Origin: Flavobacterium sp. LC2016-01
GTDB taxonomy: Bacteria > Bacteroidota > Bacteroidia > Flavobacteriales > Flavobacteriaceae
Assembly (NCBI RefSeq): GCF_009711135.1
Contig: NZ_WMIC01000001.1
Location: forward strand, 806,001-870,000
DNA: 64,000 bases
Reading direction: 5' to 3'
Within the stretch, counting starts at the first letter, position 1; each line of letters starts with the position of its first letter. The notes under the pieces are model-generated. The model made no database searches and was not told the DNA's origin. It was given only the letters and a program-made list of their open reading frames with translations. Made by a program: the position numbers and the translations under genes. This document shows, piece after piece, positions 9,312 through 18,055 of the stretch.

Positions 9312-9884
9312 ATGAAAACTGTGAATAACAAAAACGAAAGTACTGCCAAGCAAGAAGTAAAAAGAGGTGTTACAAAACCAAAATCAAATGCTGCTGCAGG
9401 TTTAAACGAATTATTTGAAGATGGCTTGAAAGATATATACTGGGCAGAGAAAGCTTTGACAAAAGCACTTCCAGTAATGTCTAGAAACGCAACATCTGAA
9501 GAATTAATCTCGGCGATCAATAACCATTTGGTTGAAACGGAAGAACATGTAACACGTTTAGAGAAAATTTTTGACTTGATTGGCAAAAAAGCGACGGCTA
9601 AAAAATGCGATGCAATGGAAGGTTTGATTGAAGAAGGCAAAGGAATTCTTGAAGAAACTGAAATTGGAGTAGTAAGAGATGCTGGAATTATTGCGGCAAG
9701 CCAAAAAATCGAGCATTACGAAATTGCTACTTACGGAACTTTAAGACAATTTGCAGAAACCTTAGGTTTGGAAGAAGCAGCCTCGCTATTAGAATTGACG
9801 CTTGACGAAGAAAAAGGTGCCGATAAATTATTGACAGAAGTTGCTGTAAATGCGGTGAATCTTGAAGCTGCCGAAGCAGAGTAA
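9312..9884 (+). CDS. YciE/YciF-type ferritin-like protein (DUF892)
   Basis: A 190-residue protein. After a basic, low-complexity 28-residue leader the DUF892 domain starts at LNELFEDGLKDIYWAEKALTKALPVMS. Its four helices carry the di-iron-type ligands: Glu in WAEKAL, E-x2-H in VETEEHVTRLEKIF, and Glu/His in IIAASQKIEHYEIATYGTLRQFA, with a final Glu in LELTLDEEKGAD. Family members are stress-induced four-helix bundles thought to bind iron; enzymatic activity is not firmly established. It is followed at once by a terminator. Confidence 0.92.
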   Translation: MKTVNNKNESTAKQEVKRGVTKPKSNAAAGLNELFEDGLKDIYWAEKALTKALPVMSRNATSEELISAINNHLVETEEHVTRLEKIFDLIGKKATAKKCDAMEGLIEEGKGILEETEIGVVRDAGIIAASQKIEHYEIATYGTLRQFAETLGLEEAASLLELTLDEEKGADKLLTEVAVNAVNLEAAEAE

Positions 9885-9901
9885 GATTAGAAATTAAAGT
9901 A

Positions 9902-9934
9902 TAAAAGTGCAGTTTCAAAACTGCACTTTTTTTT
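9902..9934 (+). terminator. Rho-independent terminator
   Basis: AAAAGTGCAGTTT and AAACTGCACTTTT pair perfectly around a short loop, followed by Ts. It ends the DUF892 gene, 23 bp before the Nei-type gene. Confidence 0.85.
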
Positions 9935-9956
9935 AATGAATTTTAAAAGAGAAATT

Positions 9957-10688
9957 ATGCCCGAAGGTCCATCCATATTGATTTTAAAAGAAGAAGTACA
10001 GCAGTTTTCCGGTCAAATAATAATGGAAGTTTCCGGAAACAGCAGTGTTGAAATTCAGCGTTTAAAGGGCAAAAAAATCTTATCATTCAAGACTTGGGGC
10101 AAGCATTTTTTGATTTGCTTTGACGATTTTACGGTGAAAATTCACATGCTGATGTTTGGTACTTATCGAGTTAACGAACGAAAGGAAACCAAACCGCGGC
10201 TGCATTTGCAGTTTGCTGACGGCGAGATCAATTTTTATACCTGCTCGATTAAAATATTGGAAGGCGATGTAAATCAATATTATGACTGGAGTGAAGATGT
10301 TTTGAACGAAAACTGGAATCCGAAGAAAGCAAAACAAAGCTTGGATAAAATTCCTGACGAAATGATCTGCGATGCGATTTTAGATCAAAATATATTTTCG
10401 GGAGTAGGGAACATCATTAAAAATGAAGTTTTGTACCGATGTTTTATTCATCCGGAATCATTGGTTGGAAAAATTCCGCCTGAAAAAATCACCGAGATTA
10501 TCTCTGAATGTTCTGTTTACAGTTTTGAATTTTTGTATTGGAAAAAAAAGTTTGAATTAAAGAAACATTGGCTGGCTTACACAAAAAGCTTTTGCTTTCG
10601 CTGTAATTTGCCCATCATCAGAAAACATACAGGAAAAAAGAACCGCCGCAGTTTTTTCTGTACCAATTGTCAACAGCTTCACATATGA
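9957..10688 (+). CDS. Fpg/Nei-family DNA glycosylase (endonuclease VIII-like)
   Basis: A 243-residue base-excision repair glycosylase/AP lyase. The start is set at 9957, not the ATG at 9936, because the mature enzyme must begin Met-Pro-Glu: Pro2 is the nucleophile and Glu3 the acid. Lys49 (TWGKH) matches the conserved beta-turn lysine. The helix-two-turn-helix is SGVGNIIKNE (about 148-157). The C-terminal zinc finger has Cys213, Cys216, Cys235 and Cys238, with Arg230/231 as the intercalating arginine. It is expected to remove oxidised bases. The gene overlaps the next by 4 bp (ATGA), so the two are translationally coupled. Confidence 0.92.
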   Translation: MPEGPSILILKEEVQQFSGQIIMEVSGNSSVEIQRLKGKKILSFKTWGKHFLICFDDFTVKIHMLMFGTYRVNERKETKPRLHLQFADGEINFYTCSIKILEGDVNQYYDWSEDVLNENWNPKKAKQSLDKIPDEMICDAILDQNIFSGVGNIIKNEVLYRCFIHPESLVGKIPPEKITEIISECSVYSFEFLYWKKKFELKKHWLAYTKSFCFRCNLPIIRKHTGKKNRRSFFCTNCQQLHI

Positions 10689-11395
10689 AAAATGATATTT
10701 TAATAGGATGTTCGAGTTATAATAACCGATTTTGGAAAGGCATTTTTTATCCCGAAAACCTGCCTTCTTCAAAGTGGTTTGATTTTTATTGCCAGCATTT
10801 TAATACTTACGAATTTAACGGAAGCTTTTATAAATTCCCGACTTTAAGAATCTTTGGAAATTGGTATAATAAAACACCAGAGGACTTTATATTTTCAGTA
10901 AAAGCGCCAAAAGAAATTACGCATATCAAAAAGTTTATGGACTGCGAAGTTGTATTAAATGATTTTTATAACTGCTGTAAAGAAGGGTTACAAGAAAAAT
11001 TGGGATGTGTTCTGTTTCAGTTTCCGCCAAGTTATTCTTTTACTTCTGAAAGATTATTGCAGATTGTTCAAAACTTGGATTTAAGCTTCAAAAATGTAAT
11101 TGAATTTCGTCACGAAAGCTGGTGGAATCAAGAAGTGTGGAATGTCTTTTTACAAAACAATATTACGTTTTGCAGTGTCAGTTATCCAAAGTTGCCTCAA
11201 ACCATTTTTACCGATTTTCCGCTTATTTATGTTCGTTTGCACGGTGTTCCAAAACTGTTTTATTCCAGTTATTCTTCTGAAGAATTATTGGAACTAAAAA
11301 CTAAAATTGCTTCTAAATCTGGATTTGTTTATTTTAATAATACAGCAAGCGAAGCGGGGATTTTGAATGCTTTAGAGATGAAGAAGTTAATTTAA
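10685..11395 (+). CDS. DUF72-domain protein (YecE-like TIM barrel)
   Basis: A 236-residue DUF72 protein. The family start is KNDILIGCSSYNNRFWKGIFYP, followed by FNTYEFNGSFYKFPT, FIFSVKAPKEITH, VIEFRHESWW and LIYVRLHG, in the expected TIM-barrel order. The biochemical activity of the family is unknown. The ATG at 10685 overlaps the Nei stop as ATGA; the upstream in-frame ATG at 10667 lies inside the Nei zinc finger and is less likely. The stop codon is written by the first bases of an inverted-repeat element beginning at 11392. Coupling with a repair glycosylase hints at a DNA-related role, which is inference. Confidence 0.9.
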   Translation: MKNDILIGCSSYNNRFWKGIFYPENLPSSKWFDFYCQHFNTYEFNGSFYKFPTLRIFGNWYNKTPEDFIFSVKAPKEITHIKKFMDCEVVLNDFYNCCKEGLQEKLGCVLFQFPPSYSFTSERLLQIVQNLDLSFKNVIEFRHESWWNQEVWNVFLQNNITFCSVSYPKLPQTIFTDFPLIYVRLHGVPKLFYSSYSSEELLELKTKIASKSGFVYFNNTASEAGILNALEMKKLI

Positions 11396-11487
11396 CCGCA
11401 AAGTTCGCAAGGAGAAAAAGCGCAAGGTTCGCAAAGAAAATTATCCTTTGCGAACCTTGCGTAAATCTTTGCGAACCTTGCGGTTAA
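11392..11487. repeat. Palindromic element, ACCGCAAAG/CTTTGCGGT family (complete copy)
   Basis: Left end TTAACCGCAAAGTTCGCAAG and right end CTTGCGAA...CTTGCGGTTAA are inverted copies with one mismatch. Internal gcgcaaggttcgcaaag and ctttgcgaaccttgcg also pair, so nearly the whole 96 nt folds into one hairpin. It fills the space between convergent genes and supplies the stop codon of the DUF72 gene. Confidence 0.85.
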
Positions 11488-11494
11488 ACTAGCA

Positions 11495-11998
11495 TTATTG
11501 CAATTGCAAATTCCCTTCAATTCCGTCATCCATGGTTTTGCCGGTTACAAGTGCTGCAGTCATTTTAGCAATTGCGACCATTTTACCGTGTTTATTGTTC
11601 CAGTAATAACCGTCTTCAGGTACCACTTTTATGACACTTAAATTTGGATCATCAATACCGCCAGGCATCCAGACTTTTACAATAGGGTCGTATAAATCTT
11701 TAATAATTTCTCTTTTGTATGAAATACTTGCTTGCCCATGCAGTGTGAGGAATTTATCATGCGGTTCAGCAAAAAATATTTCAACAGTAGGATTCAGTGT
11801 AATTTCGGCATTTTGACTGCTGTTTCGGTCAGATAAGAACCAAAGATTGCCTAAATCATCAATTTTTTGAACAGACATTGGTCTTGACTGCAAGCGGTCG
11901 TTGCTATACGTACAAAACATACAGGTTTTTATATTCTCGGCCAATTCTTTTATTTTGTTTACCGCTAATTCTTCGGTAAGGTTTTTATGATCTCCCAT
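11495..11998 (-). CDS. Pyridoxamine 5'-phosphate oxidase-fold general stress protein
   Basis: A 167-residue split-barrel flavin-binding protein of the general stress protein 26 type. Recognisable parts are IKTCMFCTYSNDRLQSRPMSVQKIDDLGNLWFLSD, the strand VEIFFAEPHDKFLTLHGQASI, and the C-terminal VKVVPEDGYYWNN segment. Such proteins bind FMN, FAD or related cofactors; the reaction is generally unknown and they are often induced by stress. It converges with the DUF72 gene across an inverted-repeat element. Confidence 0.88.
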   Translation of the reverse strand: MGDHKNLTEELAVNKIKELAENIKTCMFCTYSNDRLQSRPMSVQKIDDLGNLWFLSDRNSSQNAEITLNPTVEIFFAEPHDKFLTLHGQASISYKREIIKDLYDPIVKVWMPGGIDDPNLSVIKVVPEDGYYWNNKHGKMVAIAKMTAALVTGKTMDDGIEGNLQLQ

Positions 11999-12220
11999 GA
12001 CTTTTAATTTAAATAAATAATTAATTGTATAAATCTTTGAATTTGTTTTGTTTGAAAAATATTCTAAACAAAGTTGGGATTTTTAGAACGGAAAGATTTA
12101 TAGAATTATCTTTTTAAATTATCAGATTTCAAGCTGCCGTTTTTGTCAGAATTTTTTAGCATATTATTGTGTGTAAAATTATTTTTTTTATCTTTACAAA
12201 AACAGTTTAACCCATTCTAC

Positions 12221-12652
12221 ATGAACGATTTGTTAATTTTCTATACAGATGATGACGAAGACGATTTAAGCATATTTGCTGATGCCGTCGATTCATTATC
12301 AAAAGATATAGTGCTGCAAACTTATTCAGGTGGAGAAAAGCTATTAAATGCAATAGCCCACTCGCCTCCAAAGCCAGATGTTATTTTTTTAGACTTGAAT
12401 ATGCCTGGAAAAAATGGTTTTGATGTTTTGACAGAACTCAAAGGATCCAATGAAAATAATGATATTCCAATTATTATTTTTTCAACTTCAAATGAACCAA
12501 GTATCATTGAAAAAAGCCTCGCTTTAGGAGCGAATTATTTTATTACCAAGCCAGTTTTGATGAAAGATATTATAAAATCTATTGAACATTCCCTAACCAT
12601 AAATTGGAAGGAATTTGTCCCAGATCATAAAACTTTTGTCTACAAATTATAA
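12221..12652 (+). CDS. Single-domain response regulator
   Basis: A 143-residue receiver-only protein of the Rcp1-like subgroup. The acidic pocket is TDDDEDDL (Asp10-12), the phosphoacceptor is Asp58 in VIFLDLNMPGKNG, the switch Ser/Thr lies in IIIFSTSN and the lysine in FITKPV. The start at 12221 gives the normal receiver N-terminus; the longer reading from 12143 adds a hydrophobic, non-family extension. With no output domain it probably relays phosphate or acts by protein contact. It converges on the multi-PAS kinase at 12717 through a shared terminator, and the two may be partners. Confidence 0.9.
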   Translation: MNDLLIFYTDDDEDDLSIFADAVDSLSKDIVLQTYSGGEKLLNAIAHSPPKPDVIFLDLNMPGKNGFDVLTELKGSNENNDIPIIIFSTSNEPSIIEKSLALGANYFITKPVLMKDIIKSIEHSLTINWKEFVPDHKTFVYKL

Positions 12653-12676
12653 TCTCAGCACCTTACAAAACAAAAG

Positions 12677-12718
12677 AAATACCAGATTTATTTACTAAAA
12701 TGAATCTGGTATTTTTTT
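12677..12718. terminator. Bidirectional hairpin terminator
   Basis: AAATACCAGATT and AATCTGGTATTT form a 12-bp stem with a 14-nt loop and a T run into the stop codon of the kinase on the other strand. It is shared by the response regulator and the PAS kinase. Confidence 0.85.
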
Positions 12719-15700
12719 ATAACTCCGGCAGAAAGATTTTAAAAGTAGCTCCCTGACCTGTTTCACTGCTCGCGCTAATAATTCCTTTATGGTTTTCGAC
12801 GATTTTTTTTACGATTGCCAGTCCAATTCCAGTTCCTATAAACTCACTGTCAGTATTAAGACGCTGAAATACCTCAAAAATGCGTTCTTTATAAGCATCA
12901 TCAAAGCCAATTCCGTTGTCTGAAATTCTTAAGCAAAAGTAAATTTTGTCGGGATAATCAACCTTAAATTTTAATTTACTGCCAATTATCCTTCGGGCTT
13001 TTATCTGAATATGAGGCGGAACATCCTTGCGGGAAAATTTCAATGCATTTCCAATTAAATTATGAAGCAACTGTCTAAATTGAAAGGGCATTACTGTTCC
13101 TTCACCAAGAGGATGAAGTTCGATAACGGCATTTTTTTCTTCAATACGATCAGAAAAATCCATTAGGACTTCTTCTGCAATTTCATCTAAATTGGTTTTT
13201 ACAAAAGTTCTGTCGGCCGAATTCGTTCGGGAATAGGTAAGAAGGTCTTGTATGAGTGCCTGCATTCTTTTGGCCGAAAACTCAATACGTTCTAAATACG
13301 TTTTGGCTTTCGCCGAAATATTCTGTTCATCAAGATCAGTTAAACGGCTGGCAAAAGTTTGAATTTTTCGTAAAGGTTCCTGCAAATCATGACTTGAAAT
13401 ATAAGCAAAAGACTGCAGCTCAATATTCATGTTTATCAAATCTTTGTTTTTGCTTTCCAGTTCTTCTGTACGCTGCAAAACTTGTTTTTCCAGCAAAGTG
13501 GTAGAATCTTTTTGCTCCTGAATGTCAGTACTTGTTCCAACCCACATCTGAATTTTTCCATCGGCATCTTTTTGCGGGATCGCGTGACTTGCATACCATC
13601 TGTATTTTCCGTCGTGACGCAGAAATCGGTGTTCAAATAAAAAATCAGTACCCGTTTTTATGGATTCCATCCAGCGGTTAATATTTTCCTCGCGGTCGTC
13701 AGGATGAATGATCTGAAGCCAGCCATTTTGATTAATATTAATTTTTGAAAGACCAGAAAAGTTATAAAGCGACTGATTAAAATAATTCATATTTCCCATC
13801 GCGTCGCTGGTCCATACAAACTGCTGAATAGAGTCGGCTAGGAGCCTGAATTTTTCCTGACTTTTCATTAAAACTTCCTGGCTGTTTTTCTCATCAGTAA
13901 CATCCATCACAATCCCGAGCATTTTTACAGGATTTTTTGAGTCGTCAAAAAACAGTTTTCCATGAACTCTAATCCAAGCCAGAGAATCATCTGGTTTCAG
14001 GATTCGGGCTTCGTATTTGTAAATATTCGTTTTTAGTGCTTTTGTAAATGCTTTTTCAATTACGGGAAGATCTTCCTTAACAATTCGGCTTAAAATTTGT
14101 GCACGGGTAACTTTTTTGTTTTTTTCAAGGCCAAAAAGCGTCAGCAAATTATTTGAATAAATCAATTCCTGCGTAGGAACATTTAAATCCCAGGTTACGA
14201 TTTCGGCAATTTCTGAAGCCAGACGCACTCTTTCTTCTGCATCTTCTACTTTTTTTCGGGTTTCGACCTTGTCCGTCACATTATTGACATTAATCATTAC
14301 GCCCGAAATATCTCCATTTGGTTCAAAAAGCGGTGTATATTGATAATCCAGATAAAATTTTTCGAGTTTGCCTTTAATTTCGATATAAGCAACAGATTCA
14401 TTTTCGCGAATTGTTTTTCCATTATTCAGTACATCATCTAAAAGCTTTGGATATTTTTGATTTAGTAATTCCGGAAAAACTTCTAAAGCTGGTTTACCAA
14501 TAGTTTCGCTTTCTTTTTTCTGCCAAATATCATTAAGCATCGTTGTATTGGCCAATTCAATAATATAATCTTTGCCTTTAAAAATCGTCATCGCGATTGG
14601 CGATTGCATAACCAGATTTCTAAAAGCTTTTTCCTGTTCGGCCAAATGATATTTTGTCCGCACAGATTCGGTTACTTCATAACCCACAACAATAACACCA
14701 GAGACTTCGTTATTTTCTTCTCTTAAAGGATGAAAAACGATATTAAAATAGCATTCTTCTTGTCGGTCATATCTATTTAAAGTAACAAGCAATTCATCAG
14801 TAAAAAAAGGAATTCCTTCTTCATAAACTTTTGAAATCAGTGGATAGACCGCACTTTTAGTTTCAGGAACCGATTCAAAAACAGGTTTGTTTATGGTTTC
14901 TTCTTCCGTTTTATCTACAATTTGGTAATACGTATCATTTGCCAGTTCAACAATATGATCAGGGCCTTTAAGAATGGCAATTCCCAGCGGAACCTGCTGT
15001 ACAATATTTTTGAAGCGTTTTTCACTTTCTTCGATTGCCTGGCGCGCCATAACCTGAATCGTGACATCATTTGCAATGGCAACAATTCCTGAAATTTTTC
15101 CATCTGGCTCATACAAAGCTTCGTAAACAACATTGATATAAGTATTTACGATTTTGCCGTTTCTCGTTAATTTTACCGGAAGCTCATTTGCTGTAAAGCG
15201 CTCACCGGTCAAGTAAACGTTCATAAGAAGATCTTCTAGGCCTTGTCCTGCAGCTTCAGGCAATGATTCAAAAATGGGTTTGTTAAGAACTTCATGCTCT
15301 TTGCGTTCCCAAATTTCAAGCATTAATTGGTTCGCGATTTCAACAACAAAATCTTTTCCTCTTAAAATGCACATGGCATTTGGTGTCTGCAGTATGTTAT
15401 TGCGGTAGCGTTCGTTGCTTTCTTCGAGTCTTTTTCTAATGTTTACTTTGTCTGTCGTTTCGGTACATACCACTAGAACTCCAAAGATTTTTTCGTTATC
15501 ATCAGTAACCGGACTGTAACTGAAAGTCCAGTAAACATCTTCTAATTTTCCGTTTCTGTAAATTGGAACTAATTGATCTTCATGCCAGGTAGGTTCTCCA
15601 TTGGTTAAAACCTGATCAATCAACGGCCCAATGAAATCCCAGATTTCCGGCCAGTATTCGGCACCTTTTTGACCTAAAATATCAGGATGTTTTCCTTCGT

Positions 15701-15923
15701 TTCCAAGGCTTGGACGATAGGCATCGTTATAAAAACAAATATGTTCTGGCCCCCAAAATAAAAACATGGGAAACCTTGAATGCAAAAGAATACCTAAAGT
15801 GGTTCGAAGACTTTGAGGCCAAGTTTCAACAGCTCCAACTGGAGTTTTGCTCCAATCTTTGGCACGGGTAAGAGCACCCATTTCGCCTCCATTTGAAAGA
15901 AAATTGTAATTTGTATTGTTCAT
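12717..15923 (-). CDS. Multi-PAS sensor histidine kinase
   Basis: A 1068-residue kinase without a predicted membrane segment or signal peptide, so probably cytoplasmic. The first PAS domain (about 1-160) is the WPQSLRTTLGILLHSRFPMFLFWGPEHICFYNDAYRP type. Three related PAS/PAC units follow at roughly 165-290, 300-420 and 425-555, then a PAS_3-type unit (about 560-690) and a last one (about 690-810). After a coiled coil comes HisKA with His845 in SSHDLQEPLRK, and a HATPase domain with NLIGNALKFS, ISDNGIGFD and GTGIGLAIV to the end. The repeated units (AMCILRGKDFVVEIANQLML, LGIAILKGPDHIVELANDTYY, MTIFKGKDYIIELANTTML) look like internal duplications. The signal sensed is unknown. Confidence 0.93.
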   Translation of the reverse strand: MNNTNYNFLSNGGEMGALTRAKDWSKTPVGAVETWPQSLRTTLGILLHSRFPMFLFWGPEHICFYNDAYRPSLGNEGKHPDILGQKGAEYWPEIWDFIGPLIDQVLTNGEPTWHEDQLVPIYRNGKLEDVYWTFSYSPVTDDNEKIFGVLVVCTETTDKVNIRKRLEESNERYRNNILQTPNAMCILRGKDFVVEIANQLMLEIWERKEHEVLNKPIFESLPEAAGQGLEDLLMNVYLTGERFTANELPVKLTRNGKIVNTYINVVYEALYEPDGKISGIVAIANDVTIQVMARQAIEESEKRFKNIVQQVPLGIAILKGPDHIVELANDTYYQIVDKTEEETINKPVFESVPETKSAVYPLISKVYEEGIPFFTDELLVTLNRYDRQEECYFNIVFHPLREENNEVSGVIVVGYEVTESVRTKYHLAEQEKAFRNLVMQSPIAMTIFKGKDYIIELANTTMLNDIWQKKESETIGKPALEVFPELLNQKYPKLLDDVLNNGKTIRENESVAYIEIKGKLEKFYLDYQYTPLFEPNGDISGVMINVNNVTDKVETRKKVEDAEERVRLASEIAEIVTWDLNVPTQELIYSNNLLTLFGLEKNKKVTRAQILSRIVKEDLPVIEKAFTKALKTNIYKYEARILKPDDSLAWIRVHGKLFFDDSKNPVKMLGIVMDVTDEKNSQEVLMKSQEKFRLLADSIQQFVWTSDAMGNMNYFNQSLYNFSGLSKININQNGWLQIIHPDDREENINRWMESIKTGTDFLFEHRFLRHDGKYRWYASHAIPQKDADGKIQMWVGTSTDIQEQKDSTTLLEKQVLQRTEELESKNKDLINMNIELQSFAYISSHDLQEPLRKIQTFASRLTDLDEQNISAKAKTYLERIEFSAKRMQALIQDLLTYSRTNSADRTFVKTNLDEIAEEVLMDFSDRIEEKNAVIELHPLGEGTVMPFQFRQLLHNLIGNALKFSRKDVPPHIQIKARRIIGSKLKFKVDYPDKIYFCLRISDNGIGFDDAYKERIFEVFQRLNTDSEFIGTGIGLAIVKKIVENHKGIISASSETGQGATFKIFLPEL

Positions 15924-16150
15924 TAAAATTTGTTTTTGCGCTTTATTGAAAAATAAATTTTATGTAATAAATATAGCACTTTTTGTATCGTATATGATTG
16001 AGAAATTAAAATTAATAAAAATATTCAGGATTAAAATTGGTCTTTTTTGAATGAGATACTTTTTAAATCTATTGAGTTAATATTATTTGCAGACTATGAT
16101 GAAATTTGATAAAACAAAGATTAACCAAGATGTTATTCAAATTTTAAGTC

Positions 16151-16489
16151 ATGAAAAAAGAACAAAAACACGAAACCGATTATATACAGAAATATCAGGA
16201 TGAAGGCTATACTTCAAATTTTTTATTTCATAATGCCTCTCTGATCGATACGGATACAAAATATGCTTATCAACCAGACGAAATTTATATTGTTGCACAT
16301 CACAGATACGAAGGAATGAGCGATCCAGATGATATGTCAATATTGTATATAATTGAAACAAAAGACCATGTAAAAGGAACACATTTGTTAGGATATGGCC
16401 CTACAGCGGATTTAGAGGAAGCCGAATTTTTTAAAGATATTCCGAAAAAGAATTATTCAAAAAATGCCGACATCAGTGAACTTACTTAG
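16151..16489 (+). CDS. Hypothetical protein
   Basis: A 112-residue, soluble, mixed-charge protein with no family recognised. The middle (YQPDEIYIVAHHRYEGMSDPDDMSILYIIETKDHVKGTHLLGYG) has the look of a small alpha/beta domain. It starts 228 bp from the divergent PAS kinase and is followed by a hairpin terminator, so it is a single-gene unit. The opposite strand is open for 77 codons here, but the + frame has the normal start context and terminator. Confidence 0.65.
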   Translation: MKKEQKHETDYIQKYQDEGYTSNFLFHNASLIDTDTKYAYQPDEIYIVAHHRYEGMSDPDDMSILYIIETKDHVKGTHLLGYGPTADLEEAEFFKDIPKKNYSKNADISELT

Positions 16490-16525
16490 GATAAAATAAA
16501 TAGGTATTTTTATTTTGCTGAGGAG

Positions 16526-16565
16526 CAGTTGTTCCAGATTTATCTGGGGCAGCTGTTTTTTTTTG
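16526..16565 (+). terminator. Rho-independent terminator
   Basis: A 13-bp stem with several G-U pairs (cagttgttccaga against tctggggcagctg) and a 4-nt loop is followed by nine or more Ts. It ends the gene at 16151-16489. Confidence 0.8.
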
Positions 16566-16566
16566 A

Positions 16567-16663
16567 AGGTGCTGAGGTTCTAAGGTACTGAGGTTCTAAG
16601 TTTTTTCTCTAAAATCAAGGTAAAACAACCTTAGCATCTCAGTACCTTAGAACCTTAGGACCT
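16567..16663. repeat. Inverted repeat, CTAAGG-TTCTGAG family
   Basis: About 34 nt on the left (from aggtgctgaggttctaagg) and 34 nt on the right (ending accttagaaccttaggacct) are imperfect inverted copies. It occupies most of the 328-bp gap between 16489 and 16818. The remainder (16664-16817) is AT-rich with no gene and presumably holds the promoter of the next gene. Confidence 0.75.
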
Positions 16664-16817
16664 AATGAAATAAAAATTATGAAATATCTGACTGAAATTG
16701 TGTAAGGGTTTGATTTACAATTAATACGAAATTTGGATTATAGAAAATGAGAAATAATATTAAACTCATTTTATGAAACGAATTAAGTACTGACTGCTTT
16801 TTTAAAACCAAACCAAA

Positions 16818-17612
16818 ATGAAAAAACTATACATAAACAATGGTGAATTTGAAACTGTTTTTAATAATCTTAAAGATAGTTTTGACGGCACATTGAGTGC
16901 CCAAAACAATGAATATAATTTAGATATTCAATCAAAATGGACTAAAGGATCAATAAAAGGAACTCGTTTTGATGACAAAATTTTATTTATGCACTTTGAC
17001 TTGGTTTTTCATCAGGATGTAAGTTTAAGTATTGAGGCATTTCAGTCGGCTCCTGTATTTTTTGTTTATTGTGAAAACGGAAAAGTGTGCCATAGTTTTG
17101 GTGCAGACGGAGAGAAGAAAATCTTAGGGAAAAACCAATCTGCGGTTTTGAACAATTCATCTGTAATTAATAGTGTTTTGTATTTTGAAAGCCATAAACG
17201 CATTCAGTTTACTTTGTTAGGTATGCCAACAATGGAGAACAAAAACTCACCATTAGTTTCTCAGGTAAAACAGCATTTTACAAACGATTCTGGAAACTAT
17301 ATCTACATAGGAAAAGAGAATTCAAGAATTTCAAAAAAGATTCAGCAATACAAAACAATGCCGGAAAAAGGTGTTGTAGGAACGCTTCTTAAAAAGAGTA
17401 TTTTGAATCATATTGTTGAGATGGAAGTAGAGCAGCATGCTTTTAATTATTTAACAACATTTGATCCAATTTTGGACATCGCTGTTCGTCAAATTGCTGA
17501 AATCAAACGAATTTCGACTATGAGTTTTTCTGAAGTAATAACTTCATTAAAGCTTTTCAGAGCAAGACATCATTGGTCATTTAAACTTTATAACCAAAAA
17601 TTAGCTAGCTGA
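16818..17612 (+). CDS. AraC N-terminal-domain-like protein lacking an HTH
   Basis: A 264-residue protein whose first ~150 residues resemble the cupin-like sensory half of flavobacterial AraC regulators: GSIKGTRFDDKILFMHFDLVFHQDVSLSIEAFQSAPVFFVYCENGKVCHSFG, then NQSAVLNNSSVINSVLYFESHKRIQFTLLGM. The later helical part (SILNHIVEMEVEQHAFNYL) resembles the linker before the DNA-binding domain. There is no C-terminal pair of helix-turn-helix motifs: the chain stops after a divergent helix. It may be a truncated regulator or a stand-alone ligand-binding protein. The assignment is by pattern, without a search. Confidence 0.6.
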   Translation: MKKLYINNGEFETVFNNLKDSFDGTLSAQNNEYNLDIQSKWTKGSIKGTRFDDKILFMHFDLVFHQDVSLSIEAFQSAPVFFVYCENGKVCHSFGADGEKKILGKNQSAVLNNSSVINSVLYFESHKRIQFTLLGMPTMENKNSPLVSQVKQHFTNDSGNYIYIGKENSRISKKIQQYKTMPEKGVVGTLLKKSILNHIVEMEVEQHAFNYLTTFDPILDIAVRQIAEIKRISTMSFSEVITSLKLFRARHHWSFKLYNQKLAS

Positions 17613-17633
17613 TAAAGCAACATATATTTTGTC

Positions 17634-17792
17634 TTGAGATACTAAGACGCTAAGATTCTGAGATGCTAAGTTTTTTTAAACTTGGTTTCTCAGAATTTTT
17701 ATTTTTAAGATGCTAAGGGACTAAGTCGCTAAGATTCTGAGTTTTTTTTTTAGCTTAGAATCTCAGCATCTTAGAATCTCAGCATCTCAGGT
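17634..17792. repeat. Inverted repeat, CTAAG/TCTGAG family (long copy)
   Basis: Starts with gagatactaagacgctaagattctgagatgctaag and ends with ttagaatctcagcatcttagaatctcagcatctcag, with a second internal pair between. The right end touches the stop codon of the SemiSWEET gene. Confidence 0.75.
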
Positions 17793-18052
17793 CACTCTTT
17801 TTCGTAGTAAATTATAAAATAGACCATCACTAGATTCAGACATAGCGAAACACTATTCGTGATGATAATTGGCAGATCTTTTTTTAAAACGCCATAAATA
17901 ATCCAGACAACGATTCCAAACGTCAGGATTCCAAAAGTTTTAAGTGAAATATCCTTGACTTTCTTGGTTTTCCAAATTTTTAAAATCTGCGGAATTGTTG
18001 ATACCGTGATGCACGCTCCTGCAAATAATCCTATGATGTCGATGTAGTTCAT
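17792..18052 (-). CDS. SemiSWEET-family sugar transporter
   Basis: An 86-residue protein with three transmembrane helices (about 5-24, 37-56, 62-82) and the PQ-loop motif TIPQILKIWKTKKVKDIS. This is the complete half-transporter fold, which works as a dimer to let sugars cross the inner membrane by facilitated diffusion. The substrate is unknown. It is flanked on both sides by repeats of the CTAAG family and is therefore a single-gene unit. Confidence 0.88.
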   Translation of the reverse strand: MNYIDIIGLFAGACITVSTIPQILKIWKTKKVKDISLKTFGILTFGIVVWIIYGVLKKDLPIIITNSVSLCLNLVMVYFIIYYEKE

Positions 18053-18055
18053 TTT

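Noticed and set aside
16149..16382. 77-codon minus-strand frame opposite the hypothetical gene at 16151
   Set aside because: The plus frame is longer and is followed by a proper terminator.
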